Below, piece after piece: positions 55,891-64,000 of a stretch of DNA of 64,000 nucleotides. The stretch lies in the NCBI GenBank assembly GCA_003212515.1, contig QCPL01000004.1:37888-101887 (forward strand). The letters run 5' to 3'. Made by a program: the position numbers and the translations under genes. Origin of the DNA: Prochlorococcus sp. AG-436-M02. GTDB lineage: Bacteria; Cyanobacteriota; Cyanobacteriia; PCC-6307; Cyanobiaceae. How positions within the stretch are numbered: the first letter of the stretch is position 1; the number at the start of each line of letters is the position of its first letter. A model generated the notes under the pieces. It was not told the DNA's origin. It ran no database searches and saw only the letters and a program-made list of their open reading frames with translations.

Positions 55891-56871
55891 TTAATCATCA
55901 AATCTAGAAGTATTATCTCTAGGCCTAGGACTTGATGAGTTGGGTCTCCTAGTTGTTGAAGTTCTATCATTGCTTCCAGTTGGTCTTCTTCTCTCAGAAG
56001 ATCCCTCTGAATTAGAAACTCTTTTTGCTGAAGATTGTGATCCTCTTGAAGAAAAAGCAGCATCTTCTGCTCTGTTTTCTATAGGAGCTCCCTTAGGTTG
56101 CGGATATCTTTCCGAAGAGGATTTGTAATTTCTTTCACTCTCTCTAAAATTTTCTGTTAGGTCTCTATCTTGATTAGATCTAGATCGTCTTGTGGTTTGA
56201 TTATTAGCTCTTGGTCTACTTCCTCTTTTTTCTTCTTGTCTAAAACTTCTACGATCTCCAAATGTATTTCTTCTATTAATTTCATCAGAAACATTGTTAT
56301 TTGCAAACCTTGACATCCTTCTAGATTCTCTCGACTCAGCTTTTAAAGAATCTCTCTGAGCTCTACTTCTCCTACTTGCCGCTTGTTCAGGTATCGCAGG
56401 TCTTGAAGACCTTCTGGATCGATAATAATCCTCCTCAAAAGAATCATCTTCTTCTGAGGTTTCTCTACCAGGAAATCTTCGACTAATAGGTTCAACTTCC
56501 TGAAATCTATCAAAGTCATCTTCTCCTCGAGATCTAAAGCCAGAACTTGGTCGAGAAGGTGCTTCAAATTCCTCATCAAAATAGGAAGAACGTCTAGCTT
56601 GATCAGTAGCAATGCCTCTAAGACGAACACTCTCATAAGCAAAGAAAACTGTAGTACCAGCAAGCAAGAATTGACCAAATTGAAGAATTGGATCTAAACG
56701 CCATCCCTGAAAAAAAAGTATGCCTCCACAAAGCAGTCCGATCGCTGCAAAGAATACGTCATAATCACGTGCAAGCGCTGGCTTAAATGATCGCAAGAAA
56801 TAAAGACCTCCGCCGCATATGGCTAAGGCAATTCCCACAATGCTGGCCCAATTCAGACTGGCATTGACCAA
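55891..56871 (-). CDS. Ycf66 family protein
   Basis: A 326-residue protein: the first 90 residues hold three hydrophobic helices with ASIVGIALAICGGGLYFLRSF, as in Ycf66, and the remaining 230 are a low-complexity, Arg/Ser-rich tail (RSSRPAIP, RRSRAQRD, TRRPNSSSPRPRD). The tail is much longer than the conserved domain. It lies downstream of psbX on the same strand, a neighbourhood I have seen in other cyanobacteria. Function is not firmly known. Confidence 0.88.
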   Translation of the reverse strand: MVNASLNWASIVGIALAICGGGLYFLRSFKPALARDYDVFFAAIGLLCGGILFFQGWRLDPILQFGQFLLAGTTVFFAYESVRLRGIATDQARRSSYFDEEFEAPSRPSSGFRSRGEDDFDRFQEVEPISRRFPGRETSEEDDSFEEDYYRSRRSSRPAIPEQAASRRSRAQRDSLKAESRESRRMSRFANNNVSDEINRRNTFGDRRSFRQEEKRGSRPRANNQTTRRSRSNQDRDLTENFRESERNYKSSSERYPQPKGAPIENRAEDAAFSSRGSQSSAKRVSNSEGSSERRRPTGSNDRTSTTRRPNSSSPRPRDNTSRFDD

Positions 56872-56958
56872 AATAAAGCTCCACGAAATAAGATGTAAAC
56901 GAGAAGGAATCCTACTCGTTTACATCCAGTCTAAGAAATAAGCAAGAATTGCCTAGTC

Positions 56959-57135
56959 CTAACGTCCTCGTTGAAGAGCATCTTTCTGTGAAACCCAAAT
57001 CAAGAAAGATGCAGCAGGAACAACAATTAATGCTGCAGCAGCAAGAAAACTACCAATCATGCCGATAGCTGAGTTAGTAGCAGCCTGACTAGAAACGACA
57101 GCACTGAAAAGAAGGTTTGACAAAGTAAAAGCCAT
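56959..57135 (-). CDS. psbX: Photosystem II protein PsbX
   Basis: A 58-codon frame from ATG at 57135 to TAG at 56959. The C-terminal 30 residues ([23 protein letters not shown]) match PsbX, in which a single helix ends with an SQKD motif. The N-terminus is longer than the usual 39-41-residue PsbX by about 20 residues. PsbX sits at the edge of photosystem II near the Q_B site. It is 87 bp upstream of ycf66. Confidence 0.87.
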   Translation of the reverse strand: MAFTLSNLLFSAVVSSQAATNSAIGMIGSFLAAAALIVVPAASFLIWVSQKDALQRGR

Positions 57136-57221
57136 TACAGCTCTTTATAAAAGCAAAAGCTTAACAATCTTACGAATTAAAAGCATCTTTATACGATAGA
57201 TGTACAGATGCTTAGAGCTTT

Positions 57222-57542
57222 GTGACGCCAATTTTGATAAAAGCACTCCCAGTAATCCATTTTTCTCTTGGATTACTGTTAGCAGGCTGGTCATTAGCAT
57301 TCTTAATGAGAATTGTGCTGACCTGGTATCCACAGATCGAACTTCGCAATGGTTTTTGGATTTTATTTTATCTACCAACAGAGATCTTTTTATCTATTAC
57401 TAGAAAGTTCATTGCTCCAATTGGAGGTGTAGACATAACTCCAGTAATTTGGTTTGGTCTAATTACTCTCGCAAGAGAACTTTTAGTAGGGCCTCAAGGT
57501 ATTCTCTCTCAAATATTGATGCAGGTCTTATCAAACAAATAA
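57222..57542 (+). CDS. YggT family membrane protein
   Basis: A 106-residue protein with two to three helices and the YggT motif (WSLAFLMRIVLTWYPQ, LPTEIFLSITRKFIAPIGGVDITPVI). In cyanobacteria and plastids the family (Ycf19/CCB3) is linked to b6-f haem attachment or nucleoid/thylakoid organisation. The start is GTG. It is divergent from psbX, with 86 bp between them. Confidence 0.88.
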   Translation: MTPILIKALPVIHFSLGLLLAGWSLAFLMRIVLTWYPQIELRNGFWILFYLPTEIFLSITRKFIAPIGGVDITPVIWFGLITLARELLVGPQGILSQILMQVLSNK

Positions 57543-57555
57543 ATTCAACAAGAAA

Positions 57556-58902
57556 TCAATTGAGCATCTCCTGCTCCACAAATTTTGTATGAACATCACC
57601 ACTAATAAATTCTGCCCTATCCAACAATTTCAAATGAAAATCAATTGTCGTTGGTATTCCAGTTACTGCGCATTCATTTAAGGCTCTCTTCATCCTCTTT
57701 AGAGCTGTTTCACGATCATTGCCCCAAACAATCAACTTACCAATTAAAGAATCGTAGAAAGGAGGTATGTCGTAACCCGTATAAACATGACTATCAACTC
57801 TTACTCCTGGGCCTCCAGGAGGAAGCCATCCAGTAATTCTTCCAGGAGAAGGGCGAAAATTATGAGATGCATCCTCTGCGTTAATTCTGCATTCAATAGC
57901 ATGGCCATTTAATTGAATTTGATCTTGAGTAAAAGATATCGGCTGTCCTCCTGCAATTCTTAATTGTTCAGCTACTAAATCAATACCTGTAACCATCTCA
58001 GTAACTGGATGTTCAACCTGAATGCGAGTATTCATTTCCATAAAATAAAAATTTCCTGAACAATCAAGAAGAAATTCAACAGTTCCAGCTCCTTCATAAT
58101 TGATACTTTTTGCTGCAGATACTGCCGCTTCCCCCATTTGGAGTCTCAAGGCATCATCTAAAGCGGGACTTGGTGATTCCTCTAAAAGTTTCTGATGCCT
58201 TCTTTGAATGGAACAATCTCGTTCACCTAAATGAACAACATTGCCAAAATTATCTGCCAAAATTTGCACCTCAACATGGCGAGGTTTATCAATAAATTTC
58301 TCCATATAAAGTCCAGCATTTCCAAATGCAGCTTCTGATTCACCCTGAGCCGCCTTAAAAAGTTCCTCAATGGATTCCGCACTGTTAACTAATCTCATGC
58401 CCCTTCCTCCGCCTCCAGCGGTGGCCTTGATCATCACTGGATATCCCATTTCACTAGCTAGAGAGGAAGCTTCTTCCCAGTTTGCTAATAAACCTTCACT
58501 ACCTGGAACAGTAGGGACTCCCACTCTCATCATTGTTGATTTGGCAGTCGACTTGTCTCCCATAGATCTGATTGCATGAGGAGAAGGACCAATAAAAACA
58601 ATTCCATGATCTTTGCAAATTTCAGCAAATCGATCATTTTCAGCTAAAAAGCCATACCCAGGATGAATAGCATCTACACCTCTAGATGTAGCTGCAGCAA
58701 GAATATTAGGAACATTTAAATAGCTTTTATTACTAGGTGAATCTCCTACACAAACCGCTTCATCAGCCAGTTGAACATGCAAGGCATTGCGATCAGTGGT
58801 GCTATAGACAGCAACTGTTGCAATACCTAACTCCCTACAACTGCGGAGAATTCTTAAGGCAATCTCGCCTCGATTAGCAATTAGGACTTTGCCTAGAGAC
58901 AC
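57556..58902 (-). CDS. accC: Acetyl-CoA carboxylase, biotin carboxylase subunit
   Basis: A 448-residue ATP-grasp enzyme: [20 protein letters not shown] at the start, the glycine-rich ATP loop [12 protein letters not shown] near 160, [29 protein letters not shown] and the C-terminal [15 protein letters not shown]. It carboxylates biotin on AccB for malonyl-CoA synthesis. It is convergent with yggT, 13 bp apart. Confidence 0.97.
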   Translation of the reverse strand: MSLGKVLIANRGEIALRILRSCRELGIATVAVYSTTDRNALHVQLADEAVCVGDSPSNKSYLNVPNILAAATSRGVDAIHPGYGFLAENDRFAEICKDHGIVFIGPSPHAIRSMGDKSTAKSTMMRVGVPTVPGSEGLLANWEEASSLASEMGYPVMIKATAGGGGRGMRLVNSAESIEELFKAAQGESEAAFGNAGLYMEKFIDKPRHVEVQILADNFGNVVHLGERDCSIQRRHQKLLEESPSPALDDALRLQMGEAAVSAAKSINYEGAGTVEFLLDCSGNFYFMEMNTRIQVEHPVTEMVTGIDLVAEQLRIAGGQPISFTQDQIQLNGHAIECRINAEDASHNFRPSPGRITGWLPPGGPGVRVDSHVYTGYDIPPFYDSLIGKLIVWGNDRETALKRMKRALNECAVTGIPTTIDFHLKLLDRAEFISGDVHTKFVEQEMLN

Positions 58903-59011
58903 TCAAGATCTTGAATGATATAAAGGAATCGTATCAGTGCTTCGACCCATCCTTAGGGAAGGGATACCGTATATGATCATCTTTGACTTAGTTAACAACT
59001 TTGTTTCAACT

Positions 59012-59093
59012 GCGGATGTGGTGGAATTGGTAGACACGCACGTCTAAGGAGCGTGTGGCTTCGGCCTTGCGAGTTCAAGTCTCGCCATCCGCA
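59012..59093 (+). tRNA. trnL: tRNA-Leu, anticodon AAG
   Basis: An 82-nt class II tRNA. The acceptor arms GCGGATG/CATCCGC pair fully; the D arm is GTG/CAC; the anticodon stem CACGT/GCGTG encloses the loop CTAAGGA, so positions 34-36 are AAG (59046-59048), with U33 and G37 in place. The variable arm GGC-TTCG-GCC and the T arm GCGAG/CTCGC are intact. CCA is not encoded. AAG reads CUU and, if A34 is converted to inosine, CUC. Confidence 0.95.
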
Positions 59094-59104
59094 TAATTAA
59101 AACC

Positions 59105-60409
59105 TTGGATTCAATATCAACTATTACAACTAATGACCCTGGCCTCTTAGTTGTATTTATTTCAAATGGGCCAGGAGAATTAACTACATGGGTTAAACCC
59201 CTTGCAGAAAGCTTTCATAGATCTTTATCACTACGTCCCTATGACCCGAATTCCTTTATTGGAATCAGATTGGTCTTGGTGCCATGTCCCAATGCAACGG
59301 GAAATGAACATGAAGTGGCTAACTCTTGGAAACTATTCGAAAAAGTAACTGCAGCTAAAGATTTCTGGAAAATATTAATCAATCCAAAACAATTTGGATA
59401 TTGGCCTAAAAAAGGAATTGTTGTGTTTTTAGGAGGAGACCAATTTTGGAGTGTCCTACTTGGAGCAAGACTAAAATACAAAACTATAACTTACGCAGAA
59501 TGGATCGCAAGGTGGCCGTTTTGGAATGATCGAATTGCTGCAATGTCTTCGAAGGTCAAAAAAAGCTTATCCCCAAAACTACAAAAGCGTTGTGTAGTAG
59601 TTGGAGATTTGATGGCAGATATTCAACAACAAGCCGAGAGTTTGAATCCACTTCCCCCAGGAAAGTGGATTGCAATATTACCGGGATCTAAAAAAGCAAA
59701 ATTATCCATTGGTATACCATTTTTTCTTGAAGTTGCTGACTTATTGTTAAAGAAAAATCCAGACTACAATTTCTTAATACCAATGGCCCCAACAACAAAT
59801 ATTGAAGAAGTTCAATATTTTAGCAGCAGCAAAAATAAAATCGCAAGGCAATATAATTCTAAAATTAAAGAAATAGAGATGCCTAATAAAGTATATCCTT
59901 GGAAAAAAATAGTTACAGAGTATGGAACAAGATTACATTTGATTGAAAAACACCCTGCATACGATTTTATGAGTCAATGTGATTTAGCAATAACCACAGT
60001 TGGTGCAAATACATCTGAATTAGGATCACTAGGTGTACCAATGATTGTAGTAGTTCCTACCCAGCACTTAACTGTAATGGAAGCTTGGGATGGATTTATA
60101 GGCATAATTGCAAGATTACCAATTTTAAAGTGGTTTCTAGGCTTATTAATAGGATTATGGCGAATGAGAGGAAAAAGATTCATGGCCTGGCCCAACATAA
60201 CTGCAAATAAAATGATTGTTCCAGAAAGAATTGGAAGAGTTATGCCTGCAGATATTGCCAATGAAGCACATGATTGGATTACTTCTCCAAAAAGATTACA
60301 AGGTCAAAAAGAAGATCTAAGATCATTAAGAGGTAATCCAGGCGCAATAAATTTAATGGTAAAGGAGATTATAGATCTAATCAATATTATTCAATCTAGA
60401 AGCATCTAA
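59105..60409 (+). CDS. LpxB-like glycosyltransferase of unknown acceptor
   Basis: A 434-residue GT-B-like protein: FISNGPGELTTWVKPLA at the N-terminus, VVVGDLMADIQQQ in the middle, ILPGSKKAKLSIGIPFFLEVADLLL starting the C-terminal half and CDLAITTVGANTSELGSLGVPMIVVVPTQ as the donor-site loop. It is related to lipid-A-disaccharide synthase but differs from the protein at 1148-2368. A hydrophobic segment near 340-355 could bring it to the membrane. The start is TTG, 11 bp after the tRNA. Confidence 0.82.
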   Translation: MDSISTITTNDPGLLVVFISNGPGELTTWVKPLAESFHRSLSLRPYDPNSFIGIRLVLVPCPNATGNEHEVANSWKLFEKVTAAKDFWKILINPKQFGYWPKKGIVVFLGGDQFWSVLLGARLKYKTITYAEWIARWPFWNDRIAAMSSKVKKSLSPKLQKRCVVVGDLMADIQQQAESLNPLPPGKWIAILPGSKKAKLSIGIPFFLEVADLLLKKNPDYNFLIPMAPTTNIEEVQYFSSSKNKIARQYNSKIKEIEMPNKVYPWKKIVTEYGTRLHLIEKHPAYDFMSQCDLAITTVGANTSELGSLGVPMIVVVPTQHLTVMEAWDGFIGIIARLPILKWFLGLLIGLWRMRGKRFMAWPNITANKMIVPERIGRVMPADIANEAHDWITSPKRLQGQKEDLRSLRGNPGAINLMVKEIIDLINIIQSRSI

Positions 60410-60431
60410 ATGATGAAATATAGTTCTTAAT

Positions 60432-61499
60432 TCACCATGGATCTTCAATCTTATCTGATTTAAATGATTCATTGTTATTATCATCTTTAGATTCATTTTT
60501 AGAATTATCAATATTAATAGGCTCAACATCTAAGGGATCCTCTAAATTACTAATTGATTTACGAGCCTTAGAGCGTTTAATTGAGGAAAAGTTCTCTTTC
60601 ATTTCCGAATATTGACGAGAAGAAGAATTATCTTCCAAACGATCTTCATATCTTTCTGAATATAAATTGTCCAAATTAGGTTGCTTAGTTGATTGAATTT
60701 CTTCTAAATAACGAGATTGCTTCTCATAAATCTGATTTCTATCTTCTAATTCGACATATTCTAATTCTTCTTCCTGAGGAGTAAAAGCGGTGTCTGAAGA
60801 AGCACTCAAAGTTCTTTGATTTTGTTCAACTTCTTCTCCTGAAGTTAATTGATTTTCAACTGGTACTAAATTGACCCTATAGCGTTCATTTTCTCTCTCA
60901 TCCCAAGCTGAACCGCCAACGCCTATTTTTTCAAGCAATCCACTACTCAACTGTTTTAGCTTTTCTTCAGCACCTTCATAAACAATAATTCGATCAGCAC
61001 CACTACTAACAATTTCATTAACGGGAATCTCCCAAGTACTAAGTACCCCCTCACCTAAAAGTGGTACACCAACAGCACCTGTTACTAAACTAATCAATTC
61101 TCCTGTTTCAATATCAAATGAGAATCCCAAAACTCTTCCCAATTGTTCACCAGATTCAGTAATTACCTGACAATTAATAACCTTGCTATATCTATCAGGA
61201 TTAAATTCTTCACTTAAAGAATCAATTGAATCAACAAGAATAACATCTCCAACTTGTCGAATCCTGTCCAGAATCATCCATTTTGGTAGGCCAGGTAAAA
61301 AACGAGTTAAAGGATTATCGCGTAAACCAAGTGCTACTACTTCGCGCCTATCTATATCAACAACAACTTCTCCTACAACACCTAATCGACGTCCAGTATC
61401 ACGAGTAATGACTTGCGTGCCCATCAACTCTGATCTTAGCCAGAGTCTTTCACTGGGAACGGTTTCACCTAAATCGTTTGGGAATTGAGTGTTGGTCAA
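60432..61499 (-). CDS. PRC-barrel domain protein
   Basis: A 355-residue protein with two PRC-barrel repeats (residues about 28-95 and 105-180; GTQVITRDTGRRLGVVGEVVVDIDRREVVAL, then GEQLGRVLGFSFDIETGELISLV), followed by a long acidic, low-complexity tail. PRC barrels occur in photosynthetic reaction-centre H subunits and RimM; here a thylakoid or RNA-related role cannot be decided. It is 62 bp downstream of smc on the same strand. Confidence 0.85.
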   Translation of the reverse strand: MTNTQFPNDLGETVPSERLWLRSELMGTQVITRDTGRRLGVVGEVVVDIDRREVVALGLRDNPLTRFLPGLPKWMILDRIRQVGDVILVDSIDSLSEEFNPDRYSKVINCQVITESGEQLGRVLGFSFDIETGELISLVTGAVGVPLLGEGVLSTWEIPVNEIVSSGADRIIVYEGAEEKLKQLSSGLLEKIGVGGSAWDERENERYRVNLVPVENQLTSGEEVEQNQRTLSASSDTAFTPQEEELEYVELEDRNQIYEKQSRYLEEIQSTKQPNLDNLYSERYEDRLEDNSSSRQYSEMKENFSSIKRSKARKSISNLEDPLDVEPINIDNSKNESKDDNNNESFKSDKIEDPW

Positions 61500-61561
61500 A
61501 CTAGGGATTTAGATTTTGAACTATTCGAATCATTGTGACTCATAACTAGCTTAGATACATT

Positions 61562-64000
61562 TCAAGCTGCCAAAGGCAAACCAACCACTTGGGTATTAGC
61601 ACCCCTAGCTTGTGTAACACCAATAGTACGAGTCGCAGCCCCTATCATGGGACGACGATGGCTTACCACCATAAACTGAGCATTATCTGATTGTCTAGCA
61701 ATCAAAGCAGACAGCCTCTCTACATTAACTCCATCAAGAAAACTATCAACTTCATCTAAGGCATAAAAAGGAGAAGGTCTAAAACGCTGTAAAGCAAAAA
61801 GGAAGCTTAAAGCTGTTAAAGATTTTTCACCTCCAGACATTGCCGCCAGCCTTCTAACTGCTTTACCTTTAGGGTGCGCAACCAAAGTAAGGCCTCCTTC
61901 TAAAGGATTCTCAGTATTTTCCAATTGAAGGTGACCATCACCATCTGAAAGACTCGCAAAAATTTCCCGAAAATGTACATCTACTGCCTCAAAAGCTTCC
62001 ATAAAGGCCTCTTGTCGCAGAGTTGAAACAGTCTCAACACGTAATAATAATTCTGACCGTTCATCTGTTAAAACTTCCAGCCTCTCAACTAGATCGCTGA
62101 GACGAACATCTAATTTTTCAAGTTCATCTAAAGCCAACATATTGACAGGTTCTAATGACTCAATTCTGTCCTGCAAAACCTTCAATTGACTTTGCAAATA
62201 ATCAAGTCCCTTCTCTCGAAGTTCTTCAGGGAGGTCTGGTAATGGATCTGGGAGCAGTTTTTCTAGTTCATCAATGCGAACAACACTGCTCCTTAATTCT
62301 TCCTCAATTGATTGAAGATCTTCCCTTAGTCTCTCAAGTTGCCAGGAAAGGTCCTGAAATTTTTGTCTATTTGTAGATAGCTCCAATTCGGCAAGATCTC
62401 TTTCTCTACGTTTTTCTCCAAAGCGATTTTCCAATTGTTGTTTTTGACTCTCTAGTTTTTCTCGCTTAATTTTTAATGATTGAGTTTCATTCCTCCATGT
62501 TTTATGCTGGTCAGTCAGCAAATTAATTGAATCTTGTAATCTTTGTTCTTCCTCTTTAAGAGATTTTTGTTGATCAACAAGTCTTTCTAAACGAAGCTCT
62601 TCATTACGTTTTTTACTAATTAAATTGTCTCTTTCAATTTTTGCTTTTTCAAATGCTGCTTCAGCAAAATTCAAGTCTTTTTGCAATTCTTGAATTTTGT
62701 CATTTCCATGAATAGATAAAGGAGTCTTCTCTTGATCATCAAGTTGATCTAAATCACTAATATATGGAGTGATTTCTGCTGCAATTAATGCCAATCTACT
62801 TTCATGCTCACTCCTAGCTTTATTCAAACAATCTAAACGCTCATTTTGCTCTTTATATCTATCAATAAAAGGACTATGAGAACGCTCAAATGATATACGT
62901 TGAGCATCTAAAGATGCATGCTTCTGTTCAAGAGTTTTCAATTTAGATCTAGCTGTATCTAATAAATTAGATACACGTGATTCCTCTTTTTTACTTCTAA
63001 TAAGAGTTTCTCCAAGCTCAAGCAATCTATCTCTAAGTGGTTCTATTTCATCATTATCATGACTAATACCAAAACCTAAAGAAGTGCTTCTTCCTAAAAA
63101 GCTTCCTCCAGTCATTGCACCACTTTTTTCAATCAATTCTCCAGCCAAGGTGACTGAACGAAAAGAACCTAATTGTAAACGAGCAGAATGTAAGTCAGAA
63201 AATACAAGAGTTTCTCCAAAGACATATCTAAAAACTTCTTTATATATAGGTTCAAATTTAATTAGCTCAATAGCTTTAGCTATAAAACCATGATGCTTCT
63301 GCTCATTTAATGGTCTTTGAAAAACACTTTTTGAGGATCCTGAAGGATTTTTAAGTTTATTTAAAGGTAAAAAAGTCAATCTCCCAGCTTTACGCTTTTT
63401 AAGAAGCTCAATTGCTTTCGCAGCAATTAAATCATTGTCAACCACAATTTGACCAATTCTTGCTCCTGCTGCTACCTCTAGAGCGAGTTTATGTTGATTC
63501 TCAACCTCTCCTAAATTTGCTACTAGTCCATGAATTCCTTCCAAACCTGATTCTAAAAGAAGTCTTAAAGCACCGGTGCCTCTACTTTCTTGTAATGTCT
63601 CTCTTCGGCTTTCTAAACGAGCAATATCTTTTTCTAATCTAGTTTGATCATTCTCTAAACGAAGTCTAGTCCTTTGCTGAACAGATAATTCATCAATAAG
63701 CCCATCCATTTCTTTTTTTTGAGTTGAAATATCTTTTAAAATAGATTTCCACTCAAGAGTAATAGTTTCCAGTTCTTTTTTTAATTTCTGATTATCAATT
63801 ACATCCCTATTCTGATCAATTTTCAGTTCATCCAATCTCTCCTTAATCTGCAATAATTTACCTTGCAATTGTATTTGCTCTTCCTGAAGAGGTTTCAATT
63901 TAGTCTGGATTTTTTGGCGCATTGTATTACGCTCCTGATATTCTTCCAAGAAAGCTCCTGAACGTCCTGCAAGATCAGTTAATCTTCGTCTAGAAACAGC
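61562..64000 (-). CDS. smc: Chromosome segregation ATPase SMC, N-terminal part outside window
   Basis: The frame is open from the stop at 61562 to the right edge (812 codons), so the start lies beyond 64000; the TTG near 63949 is internal. Visible parts: a coiled coil, the hinge (about 63000-63560; GLEGIHGLVANLGEV, ALEVAAGARIGQIVVD, FRSVTLAGELIEKSGAMTGGSF), a second coiled coil (about 62100-63000), and the C-terminal head with signature MSGGEKSLTALSF and the Walker B stretch PFYALDEVDSFLDG. SMC with ScpA/ScpB compacts and separates chromosomes. Confidence 0.95.
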   Translation of the reverse strand, partial: AVSRRRLTDLAGRSGAFLEEYQERNTMRQKIQTKLKPLQEEQIQLQGKLLQIKERLDELKIDQNRDVIDNQKLKKELETITLEWKSILKDISTQKKEMDGLIDELSVQQRTRLRLENDQTRLEKDIARLESRRETLQESRGTGALRLLLESGLEGIHGLVANLGEVENQHKLALEVAAGARIGQIVVDNDLIAAKAIELLKKRKAGRLTFLPLNKLKNPSGSSKSVFQRPLNEQKHHGFIAKAIELIKFEPIYKEVFRYVFGETLVFSDLHSARLQLGSFRSVTLAGELIEKSGAMTGGSFLGRSTSLGFGISHDNDEIEPLRDRLLELGETLIRSKKEESRVSNLLDTARSKLKTLEQKHASLDAQRISFERSHSPFIDRYKEQNERLDCLNKARSEHESRLALIAAEITPYISDLDQLDDQEKTPLSIHGNDKIQELQKDLNFAEAAFEKAKIERDNLISKKRNEELRLERLVDQQKSLKEEEQRLQDSINLLTDQHKTWRNETQSLKIKREKLESQKQQLENRFGEKRRERDLAELELSTNRQKFQDLSWQLERLREDLQSIEEELRSSVVRIDELEKLLPDPLPDLPEELREKGLDYLQSQLKVLQDRIESLEPVNMLALDELEKLDVRLSDLVERLEVLTDERSELLLRVETVSTLRQEAFMEAFEAVDVHFREIFASLSDGDGHLQLENTENPLEGGLTLVAHPKGKAVRRLAAMSGGEKSLTALSFLFALQRFRPSPFYALDEVDSFLDGVNVERLSALIARQSDNAQFMVVSHRRPMIGAATRTIGVTQARGANTQVVGLPLAA

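Noticed and set aside
56343..56678. 111-codon minus-strand frame inside ycf66
   Set aside because: A Leu-rich shadow frame produced by the Arg/Ser-rich codons of the Ycf66 tail.
63947..63949. TTG as the start of SMC
   Set aside because: The frame remains open for another 17 codons to the window edge with SMC-like sequence (RRRLTDLAGRSGAFLEEY), so the gene is simply cut.
1..64000. CRISPR arrays, insertion sequences, prophage or integrated elements
   Set aside because: No regularly spaced repeats, transposase, integrase or phage structural genes were seen on either strand.

Overview
The window is chromosomal DNA of a marine picocyanobacterium, very probably a low-light Prochlorococcus. The sequence is AT-rich and densely packed. 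It carries oxygenic-photosynthesis genes: ndhO, a CRR7-type NDH factor, petL, psbX, ycf66, ycf33-like DUF751, zeta-carotene desaturase and two high-light-inducible proteins. It also carries many families confined to cyanobacteria (DUF3120, DUF2973, DUF4346, DUF4912, TIGR03279). No phage, transposon, integrase or CRISPR array was seen, so this reads as core genome rather than a genomic island. The genus call rests on protein and gene-order recognition, not on a database search.

Layout. 1-5300: partial ndhO, a TIGR01777 epimerase, an LpxB-related protein, a TPR protein, an IscA-type Fe-S carrier, crtQ/zds and an SRPBCC protein. 5283-13770: hemD, a GH3 beta-hexosaminidase, rbfA, DUF751, a GST, a CRR7 homologue, aroK, then a tight run of a tandem pterin-synthase-like protein, a RibD_C/DHFR-like reductase and a FemAB-like acyltransferase, ending with small hypotheticals, DUF4346 and petL (30 codons). 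13838-25912: rimO, a VKOR-thioredoxin fusion, nadB, DUF3120, the TIGR03279 radical-SAM/PDZ protein, a TolC-type outer-membrane protein, an inositol-phosphatase family protein, YihY, a zinc-ribbon protein, xseB-xseA and a 49-codon hli gene. 25998-31281: small cyanobacterial genes, an HtrA/Deg protease, an ABC-F ATPase and a cluster of small lineage-specific genes (30002-31281). 31289-37718: anmK, a Ktr/Trk-type potassium uptake pair, an SLC13/RCK permease and an NDH-2-like dehydrogenase. 37776-44772: cysH-coaX, a PrxQ-type peroxiredoxin, a phosphopantetheinyl transferase, rarA, pgm and DUF4912. 44843-50288: a strong inverted repeat, an unknown divergent gene and sufBCDS. 50285-64000: S9 peptidase, def, HIT, an SbmA/BacA-type ABC transporter, a second hli, ycf66-psbX, yggT, accC, tRNA-Leu(AAG), an LpxB-like glycosyltransferase, a PRC-barrel protein and the 5'-truncated smc.

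Functional groupings. Several neighbouring sets make sense together: sufBCDS builds Fe-S clusters (an IscA-type carrier is at 2834-3229); ktrB-ktrA with an RCK-bearing permease handles ions; the GH3 hexosaminidase and AnmK suggest some peptidoglycan-fragment recycling; cysH makes sulfite. Gene spacing is extremely tight: abutting or overlapping stop/start pairs and tail-to-tail overlaps are common, and many starts are TTG or GTG.

I did not find a convincing new multi-gene system. The best leads are the pterin-synthase fusion with one intact and one degraded catalytic triad beside a DHFR-like protein, two strong perfect inverted repeats (one inside the TIGR03279 coding start, one between DUF4912 and a small ORF), the small-gene cluster at 30002-31281 with a Nif11-like gene and a ribbon-helix-helix regulator, and a suf operon whose divergent neighbour is not the expected SufR.
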